A stretch of 64,000 nucleotides of DNA from Pimelobacter simplex. GTDB taxonomy: Bacteria; Actinomycetota; Actinomycetes; Propionibacteriales; Nocardioidaceae. The notes under the pieces are model-generated. The model had not been told where the DNA came from. It worked only from the letters and a program-made list of their open reading frames with translations, and did no database searches. The stretch covers positions 3,286,001 to 3,350,000 of the forward strand of contig NZ_CP096276.1 of assembly GCF_024662235.1 (NCBI RefSeq), read 5' to 3'. Below are positions 25,505-34,448 of this stretch, one piece after another. A program made the translations under genes and the position numbers. Numbering within the stretch: the first letter of the stretch is position 1; every line of letters begins with the position of its first letter.

Positions 25505-25690
25505 CCTTCCCGCTGCACAGCGGGCAGTCCCAGGAGGCCTGTGACCCCGCTGCTTTCCACGACAGCGTTGTGTGTCAGGACGCCCCGTGCCAGGTACTCC
25601 GGCTCGCCGCTCCCCCGAGGGGCGGCCTACGGCTGCGGGTCAGCGCCGGACTCGGACCGGCTTCCCCCGCCACGGGCGTGTTCTTGATGT
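25505..25690 (-). promoter_or_regulatory. Cobalamin (B12) riboswitch
   Basis: Read on the minus strand, 25621-25673 carries GGGGGAAGCCGGTCC, GAGTCCGGCGCTGACCCGCA and GCCGTAGG, the conserved core of the cobalamin element (consensus GGGAA..GGTG..TCCGG..CTG.CCCGC..CGGT). The closing strands CGCCCGTG (5') and CACGGGGCG (3', near 25590) pair around it. Between aptamer and ATG, a hairpin with stem CCCGCT (25509-25514) and AGCGGG (25519-25524) takes in the GGAAGG ribosome site, so B12 probably blocks translation, as in other actinobacterial members. There is no U-tract terminator. Confidence 0.85.
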
Positions 25691-25763
25691 GTCCGGGGCA
25701 GCGTACCTCCGTACGACGCCCCCGACCGCATCCGACCACTCCCACCCGGGCGGGGTACGACGC

Positions 25764-26696
25764 TCAGACCCCGAGGTTGACGAGCAGGTTCGTGAAGTGG
25801 GTGGGTGCGGCGTCCGGGACGCCGCTCTGGAGCACCCAGTTGGTGGTCACGCAGGCGGTCTTGGTCGCCTTGACGGTGATGGTCAGGTTGCGCTTGCCGG
25901 CCTTGGCCAGGGTCGGGGTGCGGTAGGTCCCGGCGAGGACGGCGGCGGTGATGTCGGTCCGGCCGTCCTTGACGGCCAGGGTGTAGCCGCAGGCGGCGTC
26001 GGCCATCGAGAAGGCGACGGCGGCCGGGGCGGCGGTGTTGTTCTGGAGGGTCGCGGTGAAGGTCGCGGTGCCGTTGGCGGCGAGCGTCGGGGCGGTGAGG
26101 ACCTGGTACTCCTGGCCGTTGCCGACGGTGGGCTGGCCGCCCTGCTTGACGACGAGGTCGGCGGCGGTGGTGCCGGTGGCGGGTGCGGCCTGCTCGGCGT
26201 CGAGGTAGACGTAGTCGAGGATCGCGCCGTCGGTGCTGTAGAGCAGGACCACCGAGTTGTGCCGGTACGCCGGGTCCCCGGTCGGGATGGTGATCTTCAC
26301 GGTGAGCGTGTGGCCGGCCTTGCTGGCCAGGGCCTTGGTCACGAAGCCGCCGGTGGAGGCGGCGAGCGGCGTGACGTTGAGGGTGCCGTCGAAGGTCTGG
26401 GCCTTGGCGGTGGTGAGGTCCTTGACCAGGACGCGGTACTGCGCGAGGTCGACGCCGCTGTTGCGGACCTGGACGCTGAACGACAGGGTCGCGCCCTCCT
26501 TGCCGACCTGGCTGACGAGCGGGGCGCGGGTGAAGGCGGAGCTCGCCGGCCCGCGGACGAGCAGCTCGCCGGCGTGGCTCGGTGCGGCGATCACGGCGTG
26601 GGCCGGAGCGGCCCCCGTGACGAGCCCGGCCAGCAGCAGAGCGGCGGTCGCGAGGACCACCGGAACGAGTCGGCGCAGCGTACGGAACAGCCCCAT
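25764..26696 (-). CDS. Secreted protein of unknown function
   Basis: 310 residues with a signal peptide of 34 residues (ends AHA). The rest is Thr/Ala/Val-rich beta sequence in two or three similar modules: SFSVQVRNSGVDLAQYRVLV and TATFTATLQNNTAAPAAVAF look like repeats of an Ig-like domain. Only two Cys in the mature protein are near the C-terminus (ADAACGYTL and KTACVTTNW), likely a disulfide. GGGGAG is before the ATG. It lies upstream of the riboswitch operon on the same strand; the 265 bases between hold the riboswitch and its promoter, and no terminator hairpin was found between them. Confidence 0.7.
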   Translation of the reverse strand: MGLFRTLRRLVPVVLATAALLLAGLVTGAAPAHAVIAAPSHAGELLVRGPASSAFTRAPLVSQVGKEGATLSFSVQVRNSGVDLAQYRVLVKDLTTAKAQTFDGTLNVTPLAASTGGFVTKALASKAGHTLTVKITIPTGDPAYRHNSVVLLYSTDGAILDYVYLDAEQAAPATGTTAADLVVKQGGQPTVGNGQEYQVLTAPTLAANGTATFTATLQNNTAAPAAVAFSMADAACGYTLAVKDGRTDITAAVLAGTYRTPTLAKAGKRNLTITVKATKTACVTTNWVLQSGVPDAAPTHFTNLLVNLGV

Positions 26697-26873
26697 GTGT
26701 CACTCCCCATGAACGGCGGACCACCACGGCGGCGGACCCGTCGGGCGCGACCCTAGACCGGACCGGTCCTGGTGCACATGACCCGAAAGGACTGTTCGCG
26801 GCGCAACTTTCCGCGCGAGCAGCGCATCACAGCAGGCGAACAGCTTCCTCGTTCCTCTCGGAAAGGACCCACC

Positions 26874-27443
26874 ATGTCCGCACCCGCACGCACCCTCGGC
26901 CGCTCGCTGGCCGCCCTGCTCCTCGCCGCCGGCGCCGGCGTCCTCGCCCTGCCCGGCACCGCCGACGCCGCGCCCGCCACGACCCAGGCCCAGGGCCGGG
27001 TCGTCGCCCGGACCGGTCTGGTCGAGCGCACCGCCCCCAGCAGCCACGCCGCGACGACGGGGCGCAGCCACCGCCGGGGCGCCGTCCTCACCCTCGAGTG
27101 CAAGCTCAACGGGACGGCGGTCGACGGCAACGGCCGCTGGTACAAGATCCGTGGCCGCGACGGCTGGGTCAGTGCCCGCTACGTCGCCAACATCGGCGCC
27201 GCGCCCGTCGACTGCACGGCCGGCGACTGGGCCTACGAGGTCAGCGTCGGGACCGTCATCCGGCAGGGTCCGAGCACGAAGGACCGCCGGATCGGCAGCC
27301 TGGCCCGTGGAACCGAGGTCGACACCCGCTGGATCGCCCGCCGCGGCGGCGCGGTCGCCGGCCACCGGGGCTGGGTCGCGGTCAACACCCCCAGCGGCAA
27401 CCGCGGCTGGATCTCGCTCACCAACCTCCGCAAGGTCGCCTGA
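26874..27443 (+). CDS. Secreted SH3-domain protein
   Basis: 189 residues with signal peptide (about 1-33, ends ADA). Two SH3b-like repeats follow, each with the Trp and Gly pattern: WYKIRGRDGWVSARYVANI (about 80-105) and RGWVAVNTPSGNRGWISLTN (about 160-185). Bacterial SH3 domains bind cell-wall peptides. It probably attaches to peptidoglycan. No catalytic domain. GAAAGGA lies 6 nt before the ATG. A strong hairpin follows at 27454-27493. Confidence 0.75.
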   Translation: MSAPARTLGRSLAALLLAAGAGVLALPGTADAAPATTQAQGRVVARTGLVERTAPSSHAATTGRSHRRGAVLTLECKLNGTAVDGNGRWYKIRGRDGWVSARYVANIGAAPVDCTAGDWAYEVSVGTVIRQGPSTKDRRIGSLARGTEVDTRWIARRGGAVAGHRGWVAVNTPSGNRGWISLTNLRKVA

Positions 27444-27453
27444 GAAAGACGAA

Positions 27454-27493
27454 CCGCCCGCCCCGCGCGACGAGCGCGGGGCGGGGCGGGCGG
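27454..27493. terminator. Bidirectional hairpin between SH3 protein gene and gatB
   Basis: CCCGCCCCGCGC (27457-27468) pairs perfectly with GCGCGGGGCGGG (27474-27485) around a 5-nt loop, with flanking GC runs able to extend it. It lies between convergent stops, so it can end both units. No U-tract. Confidence 0.7.
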
Positions 27494-27513
27494 TGCGGCG
27501 AGGGGACGGACCC

Positions 27514-29007
27514 TCAGGACAGCTTCTCGAGCACCAGCTCGCGCACGCGGCCGGCGTCGGCCTGGCCGCGCATCTCCTTCATCACCGCGCCGATGAGGGC
27601 GCCCGCCGCGGCGAGCTTGCCGTCGCGGATCTTGTCGGCGATGTCGGGGTTCTCGGCGATCGCCTTGTCGACGGCCGCGGACAGCGCACCCTCGTCGGAG
27701 ACGACGGCGAGCCCGCGGGCCGCGATGATCTCCTCGGGCGTGCCCTCGCCGGCGAGCAGGCCGTCGAAGACCTGGCGGGCCAGCTTGTCGTGGATCGTCT
27801 TGGCCTCGACGAGCGCCTGGACGGCGGCGACCTGGGCCGGGGTGACCGCGAGCTCGCCGAGCTCGACGCCGGCGTCGTTGGCCCGGCGGGCCAGCTCGGT
27901 CAGCCACCACTTGCGCGCGGCCTGGGGCGCGGCGCCGGCGGCGACGGTCTCCTCGACGAGGGCGAGCGCGCCCGCACCGATCGTGTCGCGCATCTCGAGG
28001 TCGGTGAAGCCCCACTCGCCCTGGAGCCGGGTCCGCTTGGCGGCGGGGTTCTCCGGCAGGGTGGCGCGCAGCTCCTCGACCCACTCCCGCGAGGGGGCGA
28101 CCGGAACCAGGTCCGGCTCGGGGAAGTAACGGTAGTCCTCGGCGTCGGACTTCTCGCGACCCGACGAGGTGGTGCCGTCGTTCTCGTGGAAGTGCCGGGT
28201 CTCCTGGAGCACCGACCCGCCAGCCCCGAGGATGCCGGCGTGCCGGGACATCTCGTAGCGGACCGCGCGCTCGACCGAGCGCAGCGAGTTGACGTTCTTG
28301 GTCTCCGACCGGGTGCCCAGCGCGGTCGAGCCCTTCGGCGCGAGCGAGAGGTTCACGTCGGCCCGGATCGAGCCCTGGTCCATCCGGGCGTCGGAGACGC
28401 CGAGGGCGACGATCAGGTCGCGGATCGCGGAGACGTAGGCCTTGGCGACCAGCGGCGCCTTGTCGCCCGTACCGAGGATCGGCTTGGTGACGATCTCGAT
28501 CAGGGGGATCCCGGCCCGGTTGTAGTCGACCAGCGAGTAGTCCGCGCCGTGGATGCGGCCGTCGGAGCCGCCGACGTGGCTGGACTTGCCGGTGTCCTCC
28601 TCCATGTGGGCGCGCTCGATCTCGATGCGGAAGGTCTCGCCCTCCACGTCGACGTCGAGGTAGCCCTCGAAGGCGATCGGCTCGTCGTACTGGGAGGTCT
28701 GGAAGTTCTTCGGCATGTCCGGGTAGAAGTAGTTCTTCCGGGCGAACCGGCACCACTCGGCGATCTCGCAGTTGAGCGCCAGACCGATCCGGATGGCCGA
28801 CTCGACGGCCTTGCCGTTGACGACCGGCATCGCGCCGGGGAGGCCCAGGCAGGTCGGGCAGACCTGGGTGTTGGGCTCACCGCCGAACACGGCCGGGCAG
28901 CCGCAGAACATCTTGGTGTTGGTGTTGAGCTCGACGTGGATCTCGAGGCCGAGCGCCGGGTCGTAGCTCGCCACGACCTCGTCGAAATCGATCAGGACGT
29001 CGCTCAT
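27514..29007 (-). CDS. gatB: Asp-tRNA(Asn)/Glu-tRNA(Gln) amidotransferase subunit B
   Basis: 497 residues, the normal length. GatB is the kinase part of the GatCAB complex that converts Glu-tRNA(Gln) and Asp-tRNA(Asn) to Gln-tRNA and Asn-tRNA. Its N-terminus has [20 protein letters not shown], a Zn-binding Cys set (FCGC and CPTC), and the family signature [16 protein letters not shown]; the C-terminal GatB/YqeY tail ends with [11 protein letters not shown]. The ATG overlaps the gatA stop (ATGA). Confidence 0.97.
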   Translation of the reverse strand: MSDVLIDFDEVVASYDPALGLEIHVELNTNTKMFCGCPAVFGGEPNTQVCPTCLGLPGAMPVVNGKAVESAIRIGLALNCEIAEWCRFARKNYFYPDMPKNFQTSQYDEPIAFEGYLDVDVEGETFRIEIERAHMEEDTGKSSHVGGSDGRIHGADYSLVDYNRAGIPLIEIVTKPILGTGDKAPLVAKAYVSAIRDLIVALGVSDARMDQGSIRADVNLSLAPKGSTALGTRSETKNVNSLRSVERAVRYEMSRHAGILGAGGSVLQETRHFHENDGTTSSGREKSDAEDYRYFPEPDLVPVAPSREWVEELRATLPENPAAKRTRLQGEWGFTDLEMRDTIGAGALALVEETVAAGAAPQAARKWWLTELARRANDAGVELGELAVTPAQVAAVQALVEAKTIHDKLARQVFDGLLAGEGTPEEIIAARGLAVVSDEGALSAAVDKAIAENPDIADKIRDGKLAAAGALIGAVMKEMRGQADAGRVRELVLEKLS

Positions 29008-30524
29008 GCCTGCACCTCCGGCAGCTTGTCGAGGATCGGACCGCCCCAGCGCAGCGTCAGCGCTGCCTCGACGGCCGCACCGACCCGGTAGAGCCGGTCG
29101 TCGGCGAGGGCCGGGGCGAGCACCTGGAGGCCGACCGGGAGGCCGTCCTCGGCGGCGAGACCGGCCGGCACCGAGATGCCGGGGACGCCGGCCAGGTTGG
29201 CCGGGATCGTGGCGAGGTCCTGGAGGTACATCGCCAGCGGGTCGTCCAGCTTGTCGCCCAGCGGGAACGCGGTGGTCGGCGCGGTCGGCGAGACCAGCAC
29301 GTCGACGTTCTCGAAGGCGGCCGCGAAGTCGCGCGAGATGAGCGTGCGGACCTTCTGGGCCTGGCCGTAGTAGGCGTCGTAGTAGCCGCTCGACAGCGCG
29401 TAGGTGCCGATCATGATGCGGCGCTTGACCTCGTCGCCGAAGCCCGCGTCGCGCGAGGCCTTCATGACCGCCTCGGCGCTGGGGTCGCCCTCGGGTACGA
29501 CGCGCAGGCCGTAGCGCATGGCGTCGAACTTGGCGAGGTTGGAGGAGCACTCCGCCGGCAGGATCAGGTAGTACGTCGCCATCGCGTGCACGAACGCCGG
29601 GCACGAGATCTCGGTGACCTCGGCCCCCATCTCCTTGAGCAGGTCGACGGACTCGGCGAACCGCTCCATCACGCCCGACTGCCAGCCGTCGCCGGCCAGC
29701 TCCTTGATGACCCCCACGCGCAGGCCCGCAAGGTTGCCCTGGGCGCCCTCGCGTGCCGCGGCGACGTAGGAGCCGACGGGGGTGTCGACCGAGGTCGAGT
29801 CGAGCGGGTCGTGCCCGCCGATCAGCTCGTGCAGCAGCGCGGAGTCGAGGACGGTCCGGGTGACCGGGCCGACCTGGTCGAGGCTGTTGGCGAGCGCGAC
29901 GAGGCCGTAGCGCGAGACGCCGCCGTAGGTCGGCTTCACGCCGACCGTGCCGGTGACCGCACCGGGCTGGCGGATCGAGCCACCGGTGTCGGTACCGAGG
30001 GCCAGCGGCGCCTCGAAGGCCGCCACCGCCGCGGCCGAGCCGCCGCCGGAGCCGCCGGGGATCCGGGTCTGGTCCCACGGGTTGCGCGTCGGGCCGTACG
30101 CCGAGTGCTCGGTCGAGGAGCCCATCGCGAACTCGTCCATGTTGGTCTTGCCGAGGATCGGCAGACCGGCGTCCTTGATCTTGCGGACCACCGTCGCGTC
30201 GTACGGCGGCACCCAGCCCTCGAGGATCCGCGAGCCGCACGTCGTGGGCAGGCCCTGCGTGGCCAGCACGTCCTTGACCGCGATCGGTACGCCGTCGAGC
30301 AGGTGCCGTGCCTGACCCGCGGCCCGCCGCGCGTCGGACTCGGCCGCCTGCGCCAGCGCGCCCTCGGTGTCGACGTGGAGGAAGGCGTGCACGCCGGCCT
30401 CGGCCGAGCCGTCGACGGCCGCGATCCGGTCGAGGTGCGCCCGGGTGACCTCGACGGAGGTCGTCTCACCGGCGGCCAGCGCGTCGGCCAGCTCGGCTGC
30501 GGTCTTCTTGATCAGCTCGCTCAC
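29004..30524 (-). CDS. gatA: Amidotransferase subunit A (glutaminase)
   Basis: 506 residues. Amidase-signature enzyme that releases ammonia from glutamine for GatB. The Ser-cisSer-Lys triad is visible: [10 protein letters not shown] (Lys), the SST-type region [18 protein letters not shown], and [16 protein letters not shown] (catalytic Ser). It overlaps gatC and gatB by 4 bp each, as expected for one operon and one complex. Confidence 0.97.
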   Translation of the reverse strand: MSELIKKTAAELADALAAGETTSVEVTRAHLDRIAAVDGSAEAGVHAFLHVDTEGALAQAAESDARRAAGQARHLLDGVPIAVKDVLATQGLPTTCGSRILEGWVPPYDATVVRKIKDAGLPILGKTNMDEFAMGSSTEHSAYGPTRNPWDQTRIPGGSGGGSAAAVAAFEAPLALGTDTGGSIRQPGAVTGTVGVKPTYGGVSRYGLVALANSLDQVGPVTRTVLDSALLHELIGGHDPLDSTSVDTPVGSYVAAAREGAQGNLAGLRVGVIKELAGDGWQSGVMERFAESVDLLKEMGAEVTEISCPAFVHAMATYYLILPAECSSNLAKFDAMRYGLRVVPEGDPSAEAVMKASRDAGFGDEVKRRIMIGTYALSSGYYDAYYGQAQKVRTLISRDFAAAFENVDVLVSPTAPTTAFPLGDKLDDPLAMYLQDLATIPANLAGVPGISVPAGLAAEDGLPVGLQVLAPALADDRLYRVGAAVEAALTLRWGGPILDKLPEVQA

Positions 30525-30820
30525 TGCTCGTCCCCCAGGATCCGCGGGACCCGGAACCGCTGCTCCTCGGCCTCCGGCGCGCCGGACAGCGCCTGCTCGG
30601 CGGTGAGCCCGGGCACGACGACGTCCTCGCGGAAGACGTTGGTCAGCGGGATCGGGTGCGAGGTCGGCGGCACGTCGTCGCCGGCCACACCGCTGATGGA
30701 AGCGACCGCCTCGAGGATCACGTTGAGCTGGGGTGCCAGGTGGTCCAGCTCGGCGTCGTCGAGGTCGATCCGGGCGAGATCGGCCAGGTGGGCCACCTCG
30801 TCGCGGGTGAGTTGAGACAT
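30521..30820 (-). CDS. gatC: Amidotransferase subunit C
   Basis: 99 residues, the usual size. GatC wraps around and stabilises GatA and GatB. The N-terminus [17 protein letters not shown] and the segment [17 protein letters not shown] are diagnostic. The ATG at 30820 is seven bases after TAGAAT and lacks a Shine-Dalgarno, suggesting a leaderless gatCAB mRNA. Confidence 0.93.
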   Translation of the reverse strand: MSQLTRDEVAHLADLARIDLDDAELDHLAPQLNVILEAVASISGVAGDDVPPTSHPIPLTNVFREDVVVPGLTAEQALSGAPEAEEQRFRVPRILGDEQ

Positions 30821-30827
30821 GCCCGCG

Positions 30828-30856
30828 ATTCTAGGTGGAGATGCGGTCCCTAGACT
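30828..30856. promoter_or_regulatory. Divergent -10 elements for gatCAB and the 30864 gene
   Basis: TAGAAT (30828-30833, read on minus) sits 7 nt before the gatC ATG; TAGACT (30851-30856, plus) sits 7 nt before GTG 30864. Each -10 is therefore embedded in the other's upstream region, and the two start codons are only 43 bp apart. Confidence 0.5.
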
Positions 30857-30863
30857 GCGCCGG

Positions 30864-31325
30864 GTGCACGCCCCTGTCCCCCACCCGCGCCGGCTCCCCC
30901 AGCGCGTCGTCGTGGCCGCGGCCCCGGGCGAGCAGCTGAGCGCCTACCTGGACCGGCTCGCGGAGGTCCTCGACCTGCCGCTGGTGCCCCTCGCGGACCT
31001 CTCCGGTCCGGCCGAGGTGGACCGGTTGGCGGCGTTCGACGGCTGGGTCACCACGGGCGAGGAGGCGTGGGCGCGCCCGGCGCTGCTGGAGCGCGCGGAC
31101 CTCGTCGCGCTCGTCGACCTGGTCGGTCCGGAGACCTTCACCGGCCGGGTACGACGCACGCTGCGCCGGCTCCGTACCGACGCCCGCGAGCGGGATCGTG
31201 AGCGCGAGCGGGAGACCGACCTGGCCTGGGTCGAGGGGCTGGCGCTGACCCACCCGGGGCTGGCCGTCGTCCGGCTGCCCGACCCGGCGGCCGCCGAGAC
31301 CTGGCTGCGCGCGCTCAGCGCGTGA
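30864..31325 (+). CDS. P-loop-kinase-like protein with degenerate P-loop
   Basis: 153 residues. Order of elements resembles topology-modulation/adenylate-kinase-type proteins: strand [31 protein letters not shown], a VTTGEEAW loop where those enzymes have [19 protein letters not shown] and the basic lid [20 protein letters not shown]. The Walker A is missing: [10 protein letters not shown] replaces GxxGxGKT, so nucleotide binding of the usual kind is unlikely. The start GTG 30864 was chosen for the -10 at 30851-30856. Ends overlap the kinase gene by 11 bp. Family by pattern only. Confidence 0.55.
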   Translation: MHAPVPHPRRLPQRVVVAAAPGEQLSAYLDRLAEVLDLPLVPLADLSGPAEVDRLAAFDGWVTTGEEAWARPALLERADLVALVDLVGPETFTGRVRRTLRRLRTDARERDRERERETDLAWVEGLALTHPGLAVVRLPDPAAAETWLRALSA

Positions 31326-33414
31326 TGCCGACCAGGGTCGCGTTCTCGGCGCCCGGCACGGTCGGCGCGGCCGCGCCGTCGGTCGGCACCGCCTCGACCC
31401 GCCCGTCGGCGTAGGCCCACACCCGGACCTGGCCGTCGTCGCGGTCGAGGACGACGAGGCCGGTGCTGCCCTTGCCCTGGACGTCGCCGGCGACCAGGGC
31501 CAGCCGGGTCAGCGGCCGGTCGATCCGCGCGGCCTGCGTGCCGTCGCCGGGAGCCTGGAACCCGGTGCCGTCGGACAGCAGCGGCACGAGCTCGGTGCCG
31601 CCGCCGACGCTGCGCGCCACCAGGATGTCGGCCCGGTCGTCCCCGTCGAGGTAGCCCACGACGTAGCGGCTGTCGGCGAACGCCCAGTCCGGCCGGTCGA
31701 TCCACGTGACCGGGTCCGCGAATCCGCCGCCGCTCTTCTCGGCCAGGAACACCTGGACGTCCACCCGCTGCTGGTCCGGTGTCCCCATCTCGATCAGGTC
31801 GGCCCGGCCGTCCCCGTCGACATCGCCGGCGCCGAGCCGCATCCGGGTGGGATCCCAGTGGGCCCGGGTGACCCAGAGCGCCGGCGCCCGGAACCTGCCG
31901 TCCTCGGCGAGCAGCACGTCGACCCGGATCCCGTCGCTGTCGCCCTGGAGCACGGCGAGGTCGGTGCTCCCGCTGTGGTCGAAGTCCCCCGAGGTCACGG
32001 TGAACCGCTCGGGCAGGTCGAGCCCGCCGATCCACCGCTGCGGCGCCGCGAACCCGGAGCCGGTCGAGAGCGCGACCCGGACCTCGCCCTGGGCCTGGTC
32101 CACGATCGCCAGGTCGATGCGCCCGTCGCCGTTGACGTCGCCGCGCACCACCTTGTCCCCCTCGTACGCCGTCCCGGCCCACTCCTGGGGAGCGGCGAGG
32201 CGGCCGCCGCCCTCGGAGAGCAGGACCTGGGTGGTGCCGCCGGTCAGCACGATGAGGTCGTCGCCGTGCGCGCGGTCGACGTCCGAGCCGGTCACCGGCC
32301 GGACCGACGTGCTCGAGCCGGGATCACGCGCCACCGGGTCGTTCCCGGTGCCGTCGCCCCGGTTGCCCACGTAGACGCCCACCCCGATCCCCACGGCGAC
32401 CACCGCGAGCGCGGCCAGCCCGGCGAGCAGCGGCGTCCGGCGCGACCGTGATCGCGACCGCGGCTCGCCCTCGGGGTCCTCCCGGGTGAGCACGGGCGTC
32501 GCCCCCGCGACCGGCAGCGGCGGCGGGGCCGGCGGGGGTGGCGGGGCGTCCACCGGCGCCGTCGCCGGCGCCGGGACCGGGGTGGCCGCCGCGGCCAGGC
32601 TCCGCAGCTCGGCCGCGGCCTGCGCGGCACTCGCCGGCCGTAGGGCCGGGTCCTTGGCCATCGCCCGGCGCAGGAACTCGTTGATCCGGTCGTCGGTGCC
32701 CCGGCCTCCCGGCAGCTGCGGGACCGGCGCCTCCTCGTGCTGCTGGGCGAGCTGCACCAGCCCGCCCTCGTACGGCGCCCGCCCGGTCAGCAGGAACCAC
32801 AGCAGGCAGCCGAGCGCGTAGATGTCGCTGGCCGGCGTCGCGGGTGCGCCGCGGAAGCGCTCCGGCGCGAGGTAGGCGTAGGTGCCGGCGACCACGCCGC
32901 TGCTGGTCAGCGAGGAGTCGTCGTCCCGGGCGATCCCGAAGTCGCAGAGGTAGGCGTGGACCTGCCCCTGGCCGGGCCGGAGCAGCACGTTGTGCGGCTT
33001 GACGTCGCGGTGCACGACGCCGACGGCGTGGGCGTCGGCGAGGGCGGCCGCCACCTGGCTCGCGATCCCGAGCGCCACCTCGGGCGCGGGCACGCCCTTG
33101 GCCGCGACCCGGGCCGCGAGGTCGCCGCCGGGCACGAACTGGGTGGCGAGGTAGAGGCAGCCGTCCTGCTCGCCGTGGCTGTAGACCTGGATGATGTGCG
33201 GGCTGTCGCTGCGCGCCAGCACCGTGGCCTCGCGGGCGAACCGGGCCCGGAACTCGGGCTCCTCGGCCAGCTGGATCGCCAGCACCTTGAGCGCGACCCG
33301 GCGGCCCAGGCCCTCCTCGAGCGCCTCGAAGACGATGCCCATGCCGCCCGCACCGAGCTCGCGGGTGATCCGGTAGGGGCCGAGGCGGTCGCCGACGCCC
33401 GGGATACGAGGCAC
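31315..33414 (-). CDS. Membrane Ser/Thr protein kinase with extracellular FG-GAP/VCBS propeller
   Basis: 699 residues. Kinase domain about 10-270: GAGGMG loop, VALKVLA (catalytic Lys), HRDVKPHN loop and CDFGIARD (DFG). Pro-rich linker about 285-335, then TM helix TPLLAGLAALAVVAVGIGVG (about 345-365). The outside part contains repeated Asp-rich calcium loops, DVNGDGRIDLAIVD, DFDHSGSTDLAVLQ, DVDGDGRADLIEMG and YLDGDDRADILVA, typical of an FG-GAP/VCBS propeller as in integrin alpha. It thus looks like a receptor kinase in which the sensor replaces the usual PASTA repeats. GTG 33414 is six bases after TACAGT. Ligand unknown. Confidence 0.9.
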   Translation of the reverse strand: MPRIPGVGDRLGPYRITRELGAGGMGIVFEALEEGLGRRVALKVLAIQLAEEPEFRARFAREATVLARSDSPHIIQVYSHGEQDGCLYLATQFVPGGDLAARVAAKGVPAPEVALGIASQVAAALADAHAVGVVHRDVKPHNVLLRPGQGQVHAYLCDFGIARDDDSSLTSSGVVAGTYAYLAPERFRGAPATPASDIYALGCLLWFLLTGRAPYEGGLVQLAQQHEEAPVPQLPGGRGTDDRINEFLRRAMAKDPALRPASAAQAAAELRSLAAAATPVPAPATAPVDAPPPPPAPPPLPVAGATPVLTREDPEGEPRSRSRSRRTPLLAGLAALAVVAVGIGVGVYVGNRGDGTGNDPVARDPGSSTSVRPVTGSDVDRAHGDDLIVLTGGTTQVLLSEGGGRLAAPQEWAGTAYEGDKVVRGDVNGDGRIDLAIVDQAQGEVRVALSTGSGFAAPQRWIGGLDLPERFTVTSGDFDHSGSTDLAVLQGDSDGIRVDVLLAEDGRFRAPALWVTRAHWDPTRMRLGAGDVDGDGRADLIEMGTPDQQRVDVQVFLAEKSGGGFADPVTWIDRPDWAFADSRYVVGYLDGDDRADILVARSVGGGTELVPLLSDGTGFQAPGDGTQAARIDRPLTRLALVAGDVQGKGSTGLVVLDRDDGQVRVWAYADGRVEAVPTDGAAAPTVPGAENATLVGITR

Positions 33415-33420
33415 AGCAGC

Positions 33421-33426
33421 ACTGTA
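33421..33426 (-). promoter_or_regulatory. -10 element of the Ser/Thr kinase gene
   Basis: TACAGT ends 6 nt before GTG 33414, the kinase start. It rules out the longer upstream frame, which would add 126 unrelated residues. Confidence 0.45.
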
Positions 33427-33519
33427 GGCCCGCCGTGGGGTGCGCGTAGTCCCTTCGGGCCGGGCACTCGGGACGGATCGACCGATGTGGCACCCGGTCC
33501 CGGCGCGCACCCTGGAGGC

Positions 33520-33711
33520 ATGCTCACCTCCGTCGACCCCGTCCGCGCCCTCGTCCGCCAGGAACTCCTGCGCCTGGCCGACCTCGAGGAGGCGGCCGCG
33601 GCGCGCGAGGCGACGTCCGTGCCCTACTGGGCACCGTGCCCGGCGACCGTGCACGGTCACCGGGCCGCCGCGCTCGCGCTGCGGGCGGACGCCGAGCGCT
33701 ACCTGGCCTGA
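33520..33711 (+). CDS. Small hypothetical protein (63 aa)
   Basis: 63 residues, helical, acidic/Ala-rich: VRALVRQELLRLADLEEAAA then a VPYWAPCPATVHGHRAAALALR segment with one Cys. GGAGG lies just before the ATG, though only one base separates them, which is tight. It sits between the kinase and a membrane protein, overlapping the latter by 13 bp tail to tail. Not recognised; could be spurious. Confidence 0.45.
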   Translation: MLTSVDPVRALVRQELLRLADLEEAAAAREATSVPYWAPCPATVHGHRAAALALRADAERYLA

Positions 33712-34262
33712 ACGGGCAGGACTGCTCGCGCGCTCAGCGTCAGTGCCGCCGGGAGCAGGACCGCCAGCGTCGCGGTGACCTGGAGCGCCCACCAGCCGGC
33801 GGACTCGTCGACCAGCGTCGTCAGCACCCCGACCGGTACGACGCCGACCGCGGGCAGCAGCACCAGACGGCTCGGGCCGGGCCAGGGCGCCCGGACCAGG
33901 AGCACGAGGCCCGCGACGCCGACCGCCGCGATCAGCGCCCAGGCGGCGCCGTTGAAAAGCTCGCGACTGGAGTCCGAGGTGGGCCGGGTCGCGAAGCCGA
34001 GCGCGACGAAGGGCACCGCGAGCGCCACGAGCGTCGCCGGGACGGCGACCAGCCGGGTCCCGGGCGCCGACCAGGCGCCGGTCAGCCAGCCGACGACGAA
34101 CATCAGCGCGGCCCCGCCGGTCAGCGCGACGCCGGCCCAGCCGAGCGCGGCCGGCGGCGGCCCGCTGTGCCAGTCCCGGCTCGCCGAGACGGTGACCGCG
34201 AGGTGCAGGACGGCGCCGCCGAAGGCAGCGCCGGCGAGGCCGCGCGCGATGAGGTGGGACAT
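33699..34262 (-). CDS. Integral membrane protein of unknown function
   Basis: 187 residues with about five or six hydrophobic helices: AGAAFGGAVLHLAVTVSA, LGWAGVALTGGAALMFVVGW, VAVPATLVALAVPFVALGFA, WALIAAVGVAGLVLLV, LVLLPAVGVVPVGVL and LQVTATLAVLLPAALTLS. GAGGAG lies 5 nt before the ATG. Divergent from the sensor kinase at 34449 across 186 bp, so a plausible target of that system. Family unknown. Confidence 0.7.
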   Translation of the reverse strand: MSHLIARGLAGAAFGGAVLHLAVTVSASRDWHSGPPPAALGWAGVALTGGAALMFVVGWLTGAWSAPGTRLVAVPATLVALAVPFVALGFATRPTSDSSRELFNGAAWALIAAVGVAGLVLLVRAPWPGPSRLVLLPAVGVVPVGVLTTLVDESAGWWALQVTATLAVLLPAALTLSARAVLPVQAR

Positions 34263-34448
34263 GAGGGCTCCTCGGGTGCAGGGGGACGATCCGGTGTCCG
34301 GCCGGGTGCCGGAACGTCGACCGAGCCTGCGCCCGCGCGGCCCCGGGCCGGCAGGGTGCGCGGCGTGCGCCGGGCGGCGACGCTCCCAGCGGATCCGGGT
34401 GCTGGTTCCCGGGCGGACCGGGGGTCTGGGCTGCGAAGATCTCCAGCC

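Noticed and set aside
26758..26770. Palindrome GGACCGGTCC upstream of the SH3 gene
   Set aside because: Ten-bp GC palindromes are common at this base composition; no supporting promoter elements.
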